Assembly: GCA_026392825.1 (NCBI GenBank)
Contig: JAPLBF010000007.1
Span: 52,979-116,978 of the forward strand
Direction: 5' to 3'
DNA: 64,000 nt
DNA from: Actinomycetota bacterium
GTDB lineage: Bacteria > Actinomycetota > Actinomycetes > Nanopelagicales > Nanopelagicaceae
Below are positions 9,523-18,359 of this stretch, in pieces. The stretch's first letter is position 1, and each line of letters starts with the position of its first letter. Under the pieces are notes generated by a model. That model made no database searches. It saw nothing but the letters and a program-made list of their open reading frames with translations, and was not told where the DNA came from. Position numbers and translations under genes: made by a program.

Positions 9523-9595
9523 TGCCCCGAGTGGGGGTCGAACCCACACTGGGAGGATTTTAAGTCCTCTGCCTCTGCCATTGGGCTATCGGGGC
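9523..9595 (-). tRNA. tRNA with UAA anticodon (Leu by code), short variable loop
   Basis: A 73-nt cloverleaf on the minus strand: acceptor GCCCCGA/TCGGGGC, D arm GCCC...GGC, anticodon stem GAGGA/TCCTC with loop CTTAAAA (anticodon UAA), a 5-nt variable loop CCAGT, T arm GTGGG-TTCGACC-CCCAC, discriminator A, no encoded CCA. UAA would read UUA, leucine. Bacterial leucine tRNAs normally have a long variable arm, which this one lacks. Confidence 0.88.
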
Positions 9596-9608
9596 CATGC
9601 GATAAGGG

Positions 9609-10319
9609 TCAGAGTCTACTTGCTTTTTTTATCACCGAATCCAACGCTTTTTCAGTTAATTTGCCTGTAAAAGTGTTCTGTTGGCTGGGATGGTAACTGC
9701 CAACGATTTTTCTTTTGATTCCATCTGGGCCAATAAATGTGGCTGTTGCTCCGTGTCCAAATTTAGGTTTTGGTTTTGGGATATCGCATCCGAGTTCTGT
9801 AAGAGTCGCAAGAAGTGTGGTCCAAGCAAGATTTCCAAGTGCAAGAAATGATCGTGCTGTCGGCATCAAAAGTGCGATTTCATCTTTGTAGAAAGGTGCG
9901 CAAGTGTTTTTCTCTTCGGTGCTTGGTTTGTTATCTGGTGGCGCGCAACGCACGGCGCAAAGGATTCGAGTATTAATCAGCTGCTGACCATCATCTTTGC
10001 TTTTACTTGTGGGAATTTTGGCTAGGCCATTTTTATGTAGAGATTTGTATAGCCAATCCCCTGATGAATCACCGGTGAATACGCGACCGGTGCGGTTAGC
10101 ACCGTGTGCACCTGGGGCAAGGCCGAGGATTACCAATTGCGCATTGGCGGGGCCGAAACCTGGTACTGGTTTACCCCAGTACTTTTCATTTTCATAGGCT
10201 TTGCGTTTTACAACTGCGACTTCTTCGCGCCATTGCACAAGGCGTGGGCATTTTTTACATTTAACAATTGCAGTATCGAGCAGGTCTAAAGATTTATACA
10301 AGCGACCAAGCCATTCCAT
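9609..10319 (-). CDS. udgB: Uracil-DNA glycosylase, family 5 (UdgB-like)
   Basis: A 236-residue base-excision repair enzyme that removes uracil and other deaminated bases from DNA. Family 5 motifs are clear: GLAPGAHGANRTGRVFTGD (motif A region, lacking the catalytic Asp/Glu of other families) and the C-terminal SYHPSQQNTFTGKL. Cysteines in VKCKKCPRL near the N-terminus, CAVRCAPP and CAPF are placed as in the iron-sulfur cluster of family 4/5 enzymes. The ATG at 10319 is preferred to an in-frame TTG at 10346, because it shortens the overlap with the upstream ppx gene to 26 nt. The gene is the last of a minus-strand run ppx-udgB and ends just before the tRNA. Confidence 0.85.
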   Translation of the reverse strand: MEWLGRLYKSLDLLDTAIVKCKKCPRLVQWREEVAVVKRKAYENEKYWGKPVPGFGPANAQLVILGLAPGAHGANRTGRVFTGDSSGDWLYKSLHKNGLAKIPTSKSKDDGQQLINTRILCAVRCAPPDNKPSTEEKNTCAPFYKDEIALLMPTARSFLALGNLAWTTLLATLTELGCDIPKPKPKFGHGATATFIGPDGIKRKIVGSYHPSQQNTFTGKLTEKALDSVIKKASRL

Positions 10320-11202
10320 CGAGAATGTCAGATTCAGATGCGACAAATTCTGAAGCGCCGGTTGCGCGCATAATGCGAGAGAGAACTAGTGAGCCAGCAG
10401 AAATTACATCTACGCGGCCTGGGTGCATGTAACCGAGTGCTTCGCGTTGGGAACGATCCATTTTGATAAAGGATTGTGAAACCTGGTGCACTTTCTCTGC
10501 TGGGATATGTGAAAGATGTATGGCGTATCGGTCGTATTCAGGTAGATCTAGCGCTGCAGCTGCAACTGTTGTCGCGGTGCCGGCTACGGCGATAAGGGTT
10601 TTAGCTTTGGTGATTGGTACTAACTTTGCGGCTTGTGCGATTGCTTCATCAATATCTTCGGTTGCCGATGCGACCTGTCCTGGATCAGGTTGATCACCGG
10701 TGAAGTGACGCTCTGACATACGAACACAACCGATGTTCACGCTCTTGGCTGCTTCGACAGATTCGGTTCCAAATACAAATTCGGTTGAACCGCCGCCGAT
10801 ATCAATAACCAGAAATGGGCCAGCTGATGCGGGCAGGTCCTTGGTTGCTCCCATAAAAGATAGGCGCGCTTCTTCATCACCAGAGATAACTTCGGGGTGA
10901 ATTCCTAAACGCTCGAATACACCCTCGATAAAGAGGTCGCGGTTGGTGGCATCGCGAGTGGCGCTGGTTGCGCAGAATCTAATCTTTTCAACACCGCGCT
11001 TAGCGATCTCGATTGCGTAGATATCAACTGCAGCAAGGGTGCGAGCAATTGCATCGGGATGAAATTGGCCGGTCTTATCAACGCCTTGCCCTAAGCGGAC
11101 AACTTCCATCAAGCGAATTACTTCGCGAAAGTTTGTGCCATCGATATCGGCAATTAGCAAACGAATTGAATTAGTACCGCAATCAATGGCTGCTACTCGC
11201 AT
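10294..11202 (-). CDS. ppx: Ppx/GppA phosphatase (exopolyphosphatase)
   Basis: A 302-residue cytosolic enzyme of the actin-like ATPase fold that releases phosphate from polyphosphate or from pppGpp. Signatures: N-terminal VAAIDCGTNSIRLLIAD (phosphate-1), GDEEARLSFMGA, and LVIDIGGGSTEFVFG (phosphate-2), followed by AVAGTATTVAAAAL. It is the short actinobacterial form (about 300 residues, without the C-terminal HD domain of E. coli Ppx). The ATG at 11202 with GGAAAG nine bases upstream is chosen over the in-frame ATG at 11220. It overlaps DUF501 by 10 nt and udgB by 26 nt. In M. tuberculosis the matching gene sits in the same order next to DUF501 and eno. Confidence 0.88.
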   Translation of the reverse strand: MRVAAIDCGTNSIRLLIADIDGTNFREVIRLMEVVRLGQGVDKTGQFHPDAIARTLAAVDIYAIEIAKRGVEKIRFCATSATRDATNRDLFIEGVFERLGIHPEVISGDEEARLSFMGATKDLPASAGPFLVIDIGGGSTEFVFGTESVEAAKSVNIGCVRMSERHFTGDQPDPGQVASATEDIDEAIAQAAKLVPITKAKTLIAVAGTATTVAAAALDLPEYDRYAIHLSHIPAEKVHQVSQSFIKMDRSQREALGYMHPGRVDVISAGSLVLSRIMRATGASEFVASESDILDGMAWSLV

Positions 11203-11684
11203 GGTTGCTCTTTCCACCATTCTGGAAGTTTGGCTAACGCTTCATCGCCGAGCGGATTAACGTCAGGGCCGGCCGAAAGTGAATGTGCGACAAGTGAATG
11301 CAAACACTTAACACGATTTGGCATGCCACCGGCGGAAATACCTTCTACTTCTGGAACATCCATCTTTAGCGCTGCGCGCGCGGCAAGGTAATCGTCGTGT
11401 GCTGCAGCGTATGCACCAGCGAGTTCGGGATCTGTTGTAAGGCGTTCATTCATATCTGCCATTAAGCCAGTTGATTCCAGAGTCGAAATTGCTGCGGTTA
11501 AGCGTGGGCAGGTTGCGTAATAGAAAGTTGGAAATGGTTCTCCGTGGCTTAAGCGTGGTGGCGTTTCAACAACGGCCGGATTGCCACAAGGGCAACGATA
11601 AGAAATTGCGTGTACATCGCGAGGTGTTCGACCTAATTGTGTTTCGATGCAATCTAAATCTTTTTGAGTTGCCTTATCGCTCAT
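11193..11684 (-). CDS. DUF501 family protein
   Basis: A 163-residue cytosolic protein of the DUF501 family, conserved across Actinobacteria between the FtsB-like gene and ppx. Recognisable blocks are ETQLGRTPRDVHAISYRCPCGNPAVVETPPRL near the N-terminus, YYATCPRL in the middle and GMPNRVKCLHSLVAHSLSAG near the C-terminus. The Cys pair CPCG and the Cys-His set VKCLH could bind metal (inference). No enzymatic role is established. It lies 3 nt downstream of the FtsB-like gene and overlaps ppx, so the three are one operon with eno upstream. Confidence 0.88.
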   Translation of the reverse strand: MSDKATQKDLDCIETQLGRTPRDVHAISYRCPCGNPAVVETPPRLSHGEPFPTFYYATCPRLTAAISTLESTGLMADMNERLTTDPELAGAYAAAHDDYLAARAALKMDVPEVEGISAGGMPNRVKCLHSLVAHSLSAGPDVNPLGDEALAKLPEWWKEQPCE

Positions 11685-11687
11685 TAA

Positions 11688-12116
11688 TTAAAGACCAGAT
11701 TCGGTTACGGATGCGATCAGCTTGGTGTACCAAGGGGCACCTTCTGGAAGTTGTGAAGCAATCTGAGTTGTTTGGGGTTGTGATTTTGTAATGTCGGTAC
11801 CCGTGACTATGTATTGACGCTCCCCAGGCAGTACAAAGTGCAGACGCTCGCGCGCTTGTGACTTTATGTAATTTGGATCTTGCCAAGTACTTAACTCAGC
11901 GCGCGCTTTTTCTAAAGCGGTGCGATCAGATGCCACTTGGGATTTGAGTGCACTGATCTGCGCTCGTTGCGTGAAGTAGTTCTTAATTGGTGGAGCAAGG
12001 GTTAGCGTGAAGATGAAGATGATTGTTATCAACGCTAGGGGGCGAGCATTGCTACGCACGTTACGACGGCTCGACGAGCGGCGGCTCGTAGAGTAACTGC
12101 GACGTCGACGGCGCAT
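11688..12116 (-). CDS. FtsB/DivIC-family septum formation protein
   Basis: A 142-residue bitopic membrane protein. A very basic Arg/Ser-rich cytoplasmic N-terminus (MRRRRRSYSTSRRSSSRR) is followed by one membrane segment (LALITIIFIFTLTLA, about residues 27-42), a coiled coil (QISALKSQVASDRTALEKARAELS) and the DivIC signature WQDPNYIKSQARERLHFVLPGE. FtsB/DivIC proteins join FtsQ and FtsL in the divisome and pass the signal that activates septal peptidoglycan synthesis. It starts 14 nt after enolase, in the conserved actinobacterial order eno-divIC-DUF501-ppx. Confidence 0.88.
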   Translation of the reverse strand: MRRRRRSYSTSRRSSSRRNVRSNARPLALITIIFIFTLTLAPPIKNYFTQRAQISALKSQVASDRTALEKARAELSTWQDPNYIKSQARERLHFVLPGERQYIVTGTDITKSQPQTTQIASQLPEGAPWYTKLIASVTESGL

Positions 12117-12130
12117 GGCTTAGCTCTTAA

Positions 12131-13474
<1,344 letters not shown>

Positions 13475-14119
13475 CTACCGCGACTCGGCAGTCTTAATTT
13501 GCTCCGCAATCTGGCGGCCATATAGGCGCAGTGCATTTTCTGGGTCAATCTCGTTATCGCGCGCCCAAGCAATTATTGATGCCAGTGCTTCGCCGACACT
13601 TTCCTGCGTGGCCGGCTTATCGCTTTGGTATTTCGTTAACTCGATATTCACTTTATATTTTTCAGCGCGATAGAGGAGTTTTTCAACTAAAGGCAGTGCT
13701 GGTTGCGCGAGAGCTACGCCATCAAGAGCTGAAGTTCGCCCTTTCTCTCTTGCTTTTATCTCTTCCCAGTTATCGATAATTTCTTCAGTGCCTGATACTT
13801 GTAAGCCTTCGAATACGTGTGGGTGGCGGCGAATTAATTTATCCGCGATTGCGCGTGCGACATCTCCGATTGAAAATGGATCGGTTGGATGATCTTGCGC
13901 AATTCGAGAGTGGAAGTAAACCTGAAGTAATACATCGCCTAACTCTTCACGCATTCCTTCGCGATCTTTGGCGTCGACGGAATCAATAAACTCGTAGGAC
14001 TCTTCGAGCAAGTATTTAACTAAGGATTCGTGCGTTTGCTCGGCATCCCAAGGACAACCACCGGGTGATCGCAAGCGATCCATTACCTCAACGAGGCGTT
14101 GAAGTTCTGAACCTGACAT
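13475..14119 (-). CDS. mazG: MazG family nucleoside triphosphate pyrophosphohydrolase
   Basis: A 214-residue house-cleaning NTPase that hydrolyses non-canonical or excess NTPs to NMP and pyrophosphate. The N-terminal MazG domain has LRSPGGCPWDAEQTHESLVKYLLEESYEF with the metal-binding EExx(E) helix, followed by EELGDVLLQVYFHSRIA, the second acidic helix, then DKLIRRHPHVFEG and NWEEIKAREK. This is the shorter single-domain actinobacterial form. It starts 4 nt after the SurA-like lipoprotein gene, itself overlapping mfd; the mfd-lipoprotein-mazG order is that of M. tuberculosis. Confidence 0.93.
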   Translation of the reverse strand: MSGSELQRLVEVMDRLRSPGGCPWDAEQTHESLVKYLLEESYEFIDSVDAKDREGMREELGDVLLQVYFHSRIAQDHPTDPFSIGDVARAIADKLIRRHPHVFEGLQVSGTEEIIDNWEEIKAREKGRTSALDGVALAQPALPLVEKLLYRAEKYKVNIELTKYQSDKPATQESVGEALASIIAWARDNEIDPENALRLYGRQIAEQIKTAESR

Positions 14120-14123
14120 CTAA

Positions 14124-14729
14124 TTACTTAGCTGATGGTTTTACTGCGTCGCCGGTTACGTTAGCAGCGACAACATCGCCTGCTTCGTTATCCCAAACGC
14201 CGTAACGTGGATTAATTTTAATGCCGAGTGATTTAGCCTTAGCATTAAGCAAGTCGCCAACCTTGGTTGAGACTTCTTCTTCGGCGACACCGGATTGTGC
14301 AAGCGCTGCAGCTATCTGATCAGAAATTACAATCGCGCGAACATAAGCATCGAAATCTTGAAGAGCGATCGCAGCATTAACTAAATTCTTTGGAAGTTCG
14401 GCTTCACCACCAACTGATTGAATAATCGATGCTTTTTTGGCTCCGACTTGGCTGGAAGTAACTTCGATCTTCAGTTCTTTAGCGATCTCATCGAAGGTGT
14501 GCATCAAAATCTTAAAGCGTAATTGTCCGCGATTTAACTCTTCGCCAGTTTCTAGTTGCATCTGTGATGAATCAACTTTGGAGCGCTCAGCCATAACTGC
14601 ATCGATACTGCTCTGCAATTCGGTCTGAGAGATCTTGAAACCACCGATAGTGGCGGCTTCGTTAGTTTGCGCGCATCCTGTTAAAAGTAGGGCTGAAGCA
14701 ATTGCCAGGACAGCCGGGATCTTTTTCAC
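14124..14729 (-). CDS. SurA-like (peptidyl-prolyl isomerase N-terminal type) lipoprotein
   Basis: A 201-residue exported lipoprotein: the signal peptide MKKIPAVLAIASALLLTGC ends in a lipobox (LLTGC, Cys 19). The mature part resembles the helical SurA N-terminal chaperone domain, with the typical opening AATIGGFKISQTELQSSIDAV. The parvulin isomerase domain is not present. It probably assists folding of secreted proteins outside the membrane (inference from family). It overlaps mfd by 4 nt and is followed by mazG after 4 nt. The position equals that of the lipoprotein LpqU in mycobacteria, though this protein is a different type, so orthology is not claimed. Confidence 0.75.
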   Translation of the reverse strand: MKKIPAVLAIASALLLTGCAQTNEAATIGGFKISQTELQSSIDAVMAERSKVDSSQMQLETGEELNRGQLRFKILMHTFDEIAKELKIEVTSSQVGAKKASIIQSVGGEAELPKNLVNAAIALQDFDAYVRAIVISDQIAAALAQSGVAEEEVSTKVGDLLNAKAKSLGIKINPRYGVWDNEAGDVVAANVTGDAVKPSAK

Positions 14730-17700
14730 GTTGTGCTCGCTTTCGTTAATTGGTCTACGACCTCGGTTACCCAGGTCAGGAGAGAAGTATCCACTATTTC
14801 CGCCGCTGGTTTAGACGGGTTCCATGCTGGATTCTTGGGCAAAGTTATCAAAGCAGTGCGGGTGGGGGCCTTATAGATGGAACCTGGGTAAAGGCGGGTT
14901 AACCGCAATTGGCGGGATTCCGGCAAAGTAAGTGGCGCAAGGCGTAAGAATTTTCCTGTTGCAACAACTTCCCTAATGCCGTGAGATTTAGCTAAAGCTC
15001 GCAATTGTGCAACAGCTAACAGCGCATTTGCATCTTCAGGTAATTCACCGAATCTATCCAGTAACTCCTCACGAATTGATTGCACATCAGTCGGCTTAGC
15101 AACGTCAGCCAGGCGACGATAAAGATCTAAACGTAAGCGCTCACCAGGAACATAACTTTCTGCAAGATGTGCATTTATCGGAAGTTCAACTTTGCATTCA
15201 TATGTTTCTTCTTCTTTATCAATGATGCCAGTCTTGTAATCATTTACCGCTTCACCAACCATGCGCATATATAAATCAAAGCCCACATCTGCAATGTGGC
15301 CAGACTGTTCTCCGCCAAGGAGATTTCCGGCACCGCGAATTTCTAAATCTTTTAAGGCAACGCGCATGCCTGCACCTAAATCGGTATTTGTCGCAATTGT
15401 TTTTAAGCGATCCAGCGCAATTTCAGTTAAAGGCTGATCTGGTGGATATAGGAAATATGCATAAGCCCGATCGCGCCCACGGCCCACGCGACCACGTAAT
15501 TGATGAAGTTGTGAAAGACCAAAATTATCGGCGCGTTCCACAATCAAAGTATTGGCATTTGCAATGTCTAAGCCGCTCTCCACAATTGTGGTGCAGACAA
15601 GAACGTCAAAATCGCGATTCCAGAATGCCAAGATCACATCTTCAAGCGCACCTTCACTCATTTGACCATGTGCAATTCGAATGCGTGCTTCGGGAACCAA
15701 CTCTTGAATTTTGGCAGCTGCGCGATCGATAGATTCAACGCGATTATGAATATAGAAAACTTGACCATCACGTAAGAGTTCGCGATGAATCGCGGCGCGG
15801 ATCTGCGCATCTTCGGCGGCTCCGACGTAGGTAAGAATTGGATGGCGCTCCTCCGGCGGCGTTGTGATCGTCGACATTTCGCGAATGCCGGTCACTGCCA
15901 TTTCAAGGGTGCGCGGAATTGGCGTCGCAGACATAGCTAATACATCCACAGTCGTGCGCATCTTCTTTAGCGATTCTTTCTGCTCAACCCCGAAGCGTTG
16001 TTCTTCATCTACAACTACTAAGCCTAAATCTTTAAAGACAACGTCTTGCGATAACAAACGGTGGGTACCGATCACAACATCAACACTGCCCGCAGCAAGT
16101 TCGGCCAAGATATCTTTCGACTCTTTTGCGCTGTTAAAGCGTGATAGCCCAGCAACTCGTAATGGGAAGCCGGCATAGCGTTCAGCAAAAGTTTTCTCGT
16201 GCTGTTGCACCAAGAGCGTGGTCGGCACCAGAACAGCAACTTGCTTACCGTCCTGCACTGCTTTAAATGCTGCACGAATTGCGATCTCGGTCTTGCCGTA
16301 ACCAACATCGCCACAAATAATGCGATCCATTGGGTATGGCTTTTCCATATCGCGTTTAACTTCTTCAATCGTGGAAAGTTGATCTGGAGTTTCAATGTAT
16401 GAAAAAGCATCTTCTAACTCTCGTTGCCAAGGAGTGTCGGGTGAGAATGCGAAACCTGGTGAACTCGTGCGCGCTGCGTATAAGCGAATTAACTCACCGG
16501 CAATTTGTTTTACCGCCTTGCGGGCGCGTCCCTTAGCTTTCTGCCATTCACCGCTGCCGATACGGTGCACGGTTGGTGATTCACCGCCGATGTACTTGCT
16601 TACTTGTTCCAAAGTATCGGTGGGTACAAAGACACGATCACCCGGTTGTCCGCGCTTTGCAGGTGCGTACTCAATTACCAAGTACTCACGTGTAATGCCG
16701 CCGATGGTGCGCTGCACCATTTCAACATATCTACCAATTCCGTGTTGTTCATGAACCACAAAATCACCGGCGCGCAGTTCTAGCGGATCAACGGCTTGCT
16801 TGCGCTTGGAAGGCATGCGCGCACCATCTTTAGCCGATGCCTTACTGCCGGTTAAATCGCGTTCAGTAATGAACAGGATTCGCGCGCTTTGTGATGTAAA
16901 TCCGTGGGCAATTGCCGATTGCGTAATGTGCACTGAACCCTTCGTCGGAATCGCTTTTAACTCCGGAACGATTACAACTGGCAGGTCTGCGTTACGGAAA
17001 ATCCCTGCATAGCGCTCTGCCATACCTTGGCCGGCTGCCGAAAAGATTATGGAGAAACCGGCGTCGACGGCGCTCTGTAGCGAATTAATCGCGCGATCCA
17101 TATCAGCGCGCAAAGGATCAATTGCTTGAAAATCTAGGAAGGATGTATCCATATCTAAATCAGAACCAAATGGATTGAGTGCGCGTGAAGTAAGTGCGCA
17201 GCGTGTGATTTCTGCACTCAAATCTTCCCAGGAAAGATAAGTTGCATCGGTTACTGGCAGAGGCGCAGCAGCGCCAAGGGCTGCGTGTGACCAGGCCGCT
17301 TCAAAGAACTCTTCATTTGTCGCGAGCAAATCGATAGTGCGCATGCGGATACGTTCATCGTCAATGAAAATTACTTCGGTTCCTCTGGGCATGCGCTGCA
17401 AAATAGTTTCGGTCTCATTTACCAATATTGGAATAAGCGATTCCATACCTTCGGTGGAAATTCCTTGGGCAACGCGATCTAAAATTTCTAGAGCAGCCGG
17501 GTATTTAGATTTCGCACTTTCTGCGCGCTCTCGGATATCTGCATTTAATAACAATTCGCGGCACGGCAAGATCGTTAACTTGCCAATTACTGGACCAGTT
17601 GTGCGCTGGCTAGCCACATCAAAATAGCTCAACTCTTCAATTTCATCCCCAAAGAAATCAATGCGAACCGGATGCTCAGACAGTGGTAAAAACAAATCTA

Positions 17701-18211
17701 CGATCCCGCCACGAACGGCGAACTCCCCGCGCTTTTCAACTAAGTCGGTGCGGGTATATGCCAGATTAGTTAAATTGGTAATCAGGGTTGTTAAATCAAC
17801 TTCACTACCGATCTCTAAACTCTGCAGCGGTTGACTTGCTAAATCAGCGATGAAGCGATGGATCACCGCGCGTATCGGTGCAACCACGATTGTATTTTCA
17901 TTATTTGGCGTTGCTAAATCTGCCAAGGTAGCCAAGCGTCTTGCAACGGTGTCACTTCGTGGACTCAAGCGCTCGTGCGGAAGAGTTTCCCAAGCAGGGA
18001 ACTCCAGCACTCTGTTATGTAATTCGCGTAATTCAGATGCCAAATCTTCAGCGCTGCGACTCGAGCTGGTAACCACAAGGATGGATGATTTTTCAGCAAC
18101 TTTGGCAAGCAAGAATGGATACGTTGCTGCAGGTGCGATGATCTTCTTTGAATCTTGCAGGCAAGATGCAACAGCGCTTTCGCTGCCAATCATCTGCACC
18201 AATGCGCGCAT
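14726..18211 (-). CDS. mfd: Transcription-repair coupling factor
   Basis: A 1161-residue SF2 translocase that removes RNA polymerase stalled at DNA lesions and recruits UvrA. Order of domains: UvrB-homology region at the N-terminus (FPAWETLPHERLSPRSDTVARRL), the RNA-polymerase interacting domain (DPLELRAGDFVVHEQHGIGRYVEM...REYLVIEYA), then the helicase motifs: Walker A ICGDVGYGKTEIAIRAAFKA, DEEQRFGV, SATPIPRTLEM, and the TRG-type C-terminus. The ATG at 18211 is chosen instead of the longer open frame (to 18436), because Mfd-like sequence begins there and GAGGATAGGTAGG precedes it; the longer form would overlap ppx-direction ppc coding on the other strand. Length is typical. Confidence 0.95.
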   Translation of the reverse strand: MRALVQMIGSESAVASCLQDSKKIIAPAATYPFLLAKVAEKSSILVVTSSSRSAEDLASELRELHNRVLEFPAWETLPHERLSPRSDTVARRLATLADLATPNNENTIVVAPIRAVIHRFIADLASQPLQSLEIGSEVDLTTLITNLTNLAYTRTDLVEKRGEFAVRGGIVDLFLPLSEHPVRIDFFGDEIEELSYFDVASQRTTGPVIGKLTILPCRELLLNADIRERAESAKSKYPAALEILDRVAQGISTEGMESLIPILVNETETILQRMPRGTEVIFIDDERIRMRTIDLLATNEEFFEAAWSHAALGAAAPLPVTDATYLSWEDLSAEITRCALTSRALNPFGSDLDMDTSFLDFQAIDPLRADMDRAINSLQSAVDAGFSIIFSAAGQGMAERYAGIFRNADLPVVIVPELKAIPTKGSVHITQSAIAHGFTSQSARILFITERDLTGSKASAKDGARMPSKRKQAVDPLELRAGDFVVHEQHGIGRYVEMVQRTIGGITREYLVIEYAPAKRGQPGDRVFVPTDTLEQVSKYIGGESPTVHRIGSGEWQKAKGRARKAVKQIAGELIRLYAARTSSPGFAFSPDTPWQRELEDAFSYIETPDQLSTIEEVKRDMEKPYPMDRIICGDVGYGKTEIAIRAAFKAVQDGKQVAVLVPTTLLVQQHEKTFAERYAGFPLRVAGLSRFNSAKESKDILAELAAGSVDVVIGTHRLLSQDVVFKDLGLVVVDEEQRFGVEQKESLKKMRTTVDVLAMSATPIPRTLEMAVTGIREMSTITTPPEERHPILTYVGAAEDAQIRAAIHRELLRDGQVFYIHNRVESIDRAAAKIQELVPEARIRIAHGQMSEGALEDVILAFWNRDFDVLVCTTIVESGLDIANANTLIVERADNFGLSQLHQLRGRVGRGRDRAYAYFLYPPDQPLTEIALDRLKTIATNTDLGAGMRVALKDLEIRGAGNLLGGEQSGHIADVGFDLYMRMVGEAVNDYKTGIIDKEEETYECKVELPINAHLAESYVPGERLRLDLYRRLADVAKPTDVQSIREELLDRFGELPEDANALLAVAQLRALAKSHGIREVVATGKFLRLAPLTLPESRQLRLTRLYPGSIYKAPTRTALITLPKNPAWNPSKPAAEIVDTSLLTWVTEVVDQLTKASTT

Positions 18212-18230
18212 CTGCCTACCTATCCTCTGG

Positions 18231-18262
18231 TGGAAACTTCTACTGGAAACTTCTATTGGAAA
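18231..18262. repeat. Short tandem repeat between mfd and ppc
   Basis: The 13-bp unit TGGAAACTTCTAY occurs twice in a row, followed by a partial third copy (TGGAAA). It lies in the 148-bp divergent gap, 20 nt upstream of the mfd start. Either a promoter-region feature or a replication-slippage product. Confidence 0.6.
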
Positions 18263-18271
18263 AGCCTTTTG

Positions 18272-18297
18272 GCCCCGTTCCCAAAAAGGGAGGGGGC
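18272..18297. promoter_or_regulatory. GC-rich hairpin upstream of ppc
   Basis: GCCCC...TCCC and GGGA...GGGGC arms surround an AAAAA loop, giving a stem of about 9 pairs with one small bulge, 62 nt before the ppc start and 60 nt before mfd in the other direction. It could be a leader structure for either gene. No role can be assigned. Confidence 0.35.
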
Positions 18298-18359
18298 TTG
18301 ATGCTCCAAGTCTAACGCGCATATTTACGTACCAAACTCGTGAGTATTCCTGAGAGGAT

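Noticed and set aside
15388..18353. Several long plus-strand frames across mfd
   Set aside because: Mfd motifs run continuously on the minus strand; the plus frames have no recognisable sequence or ribosome binding sites.
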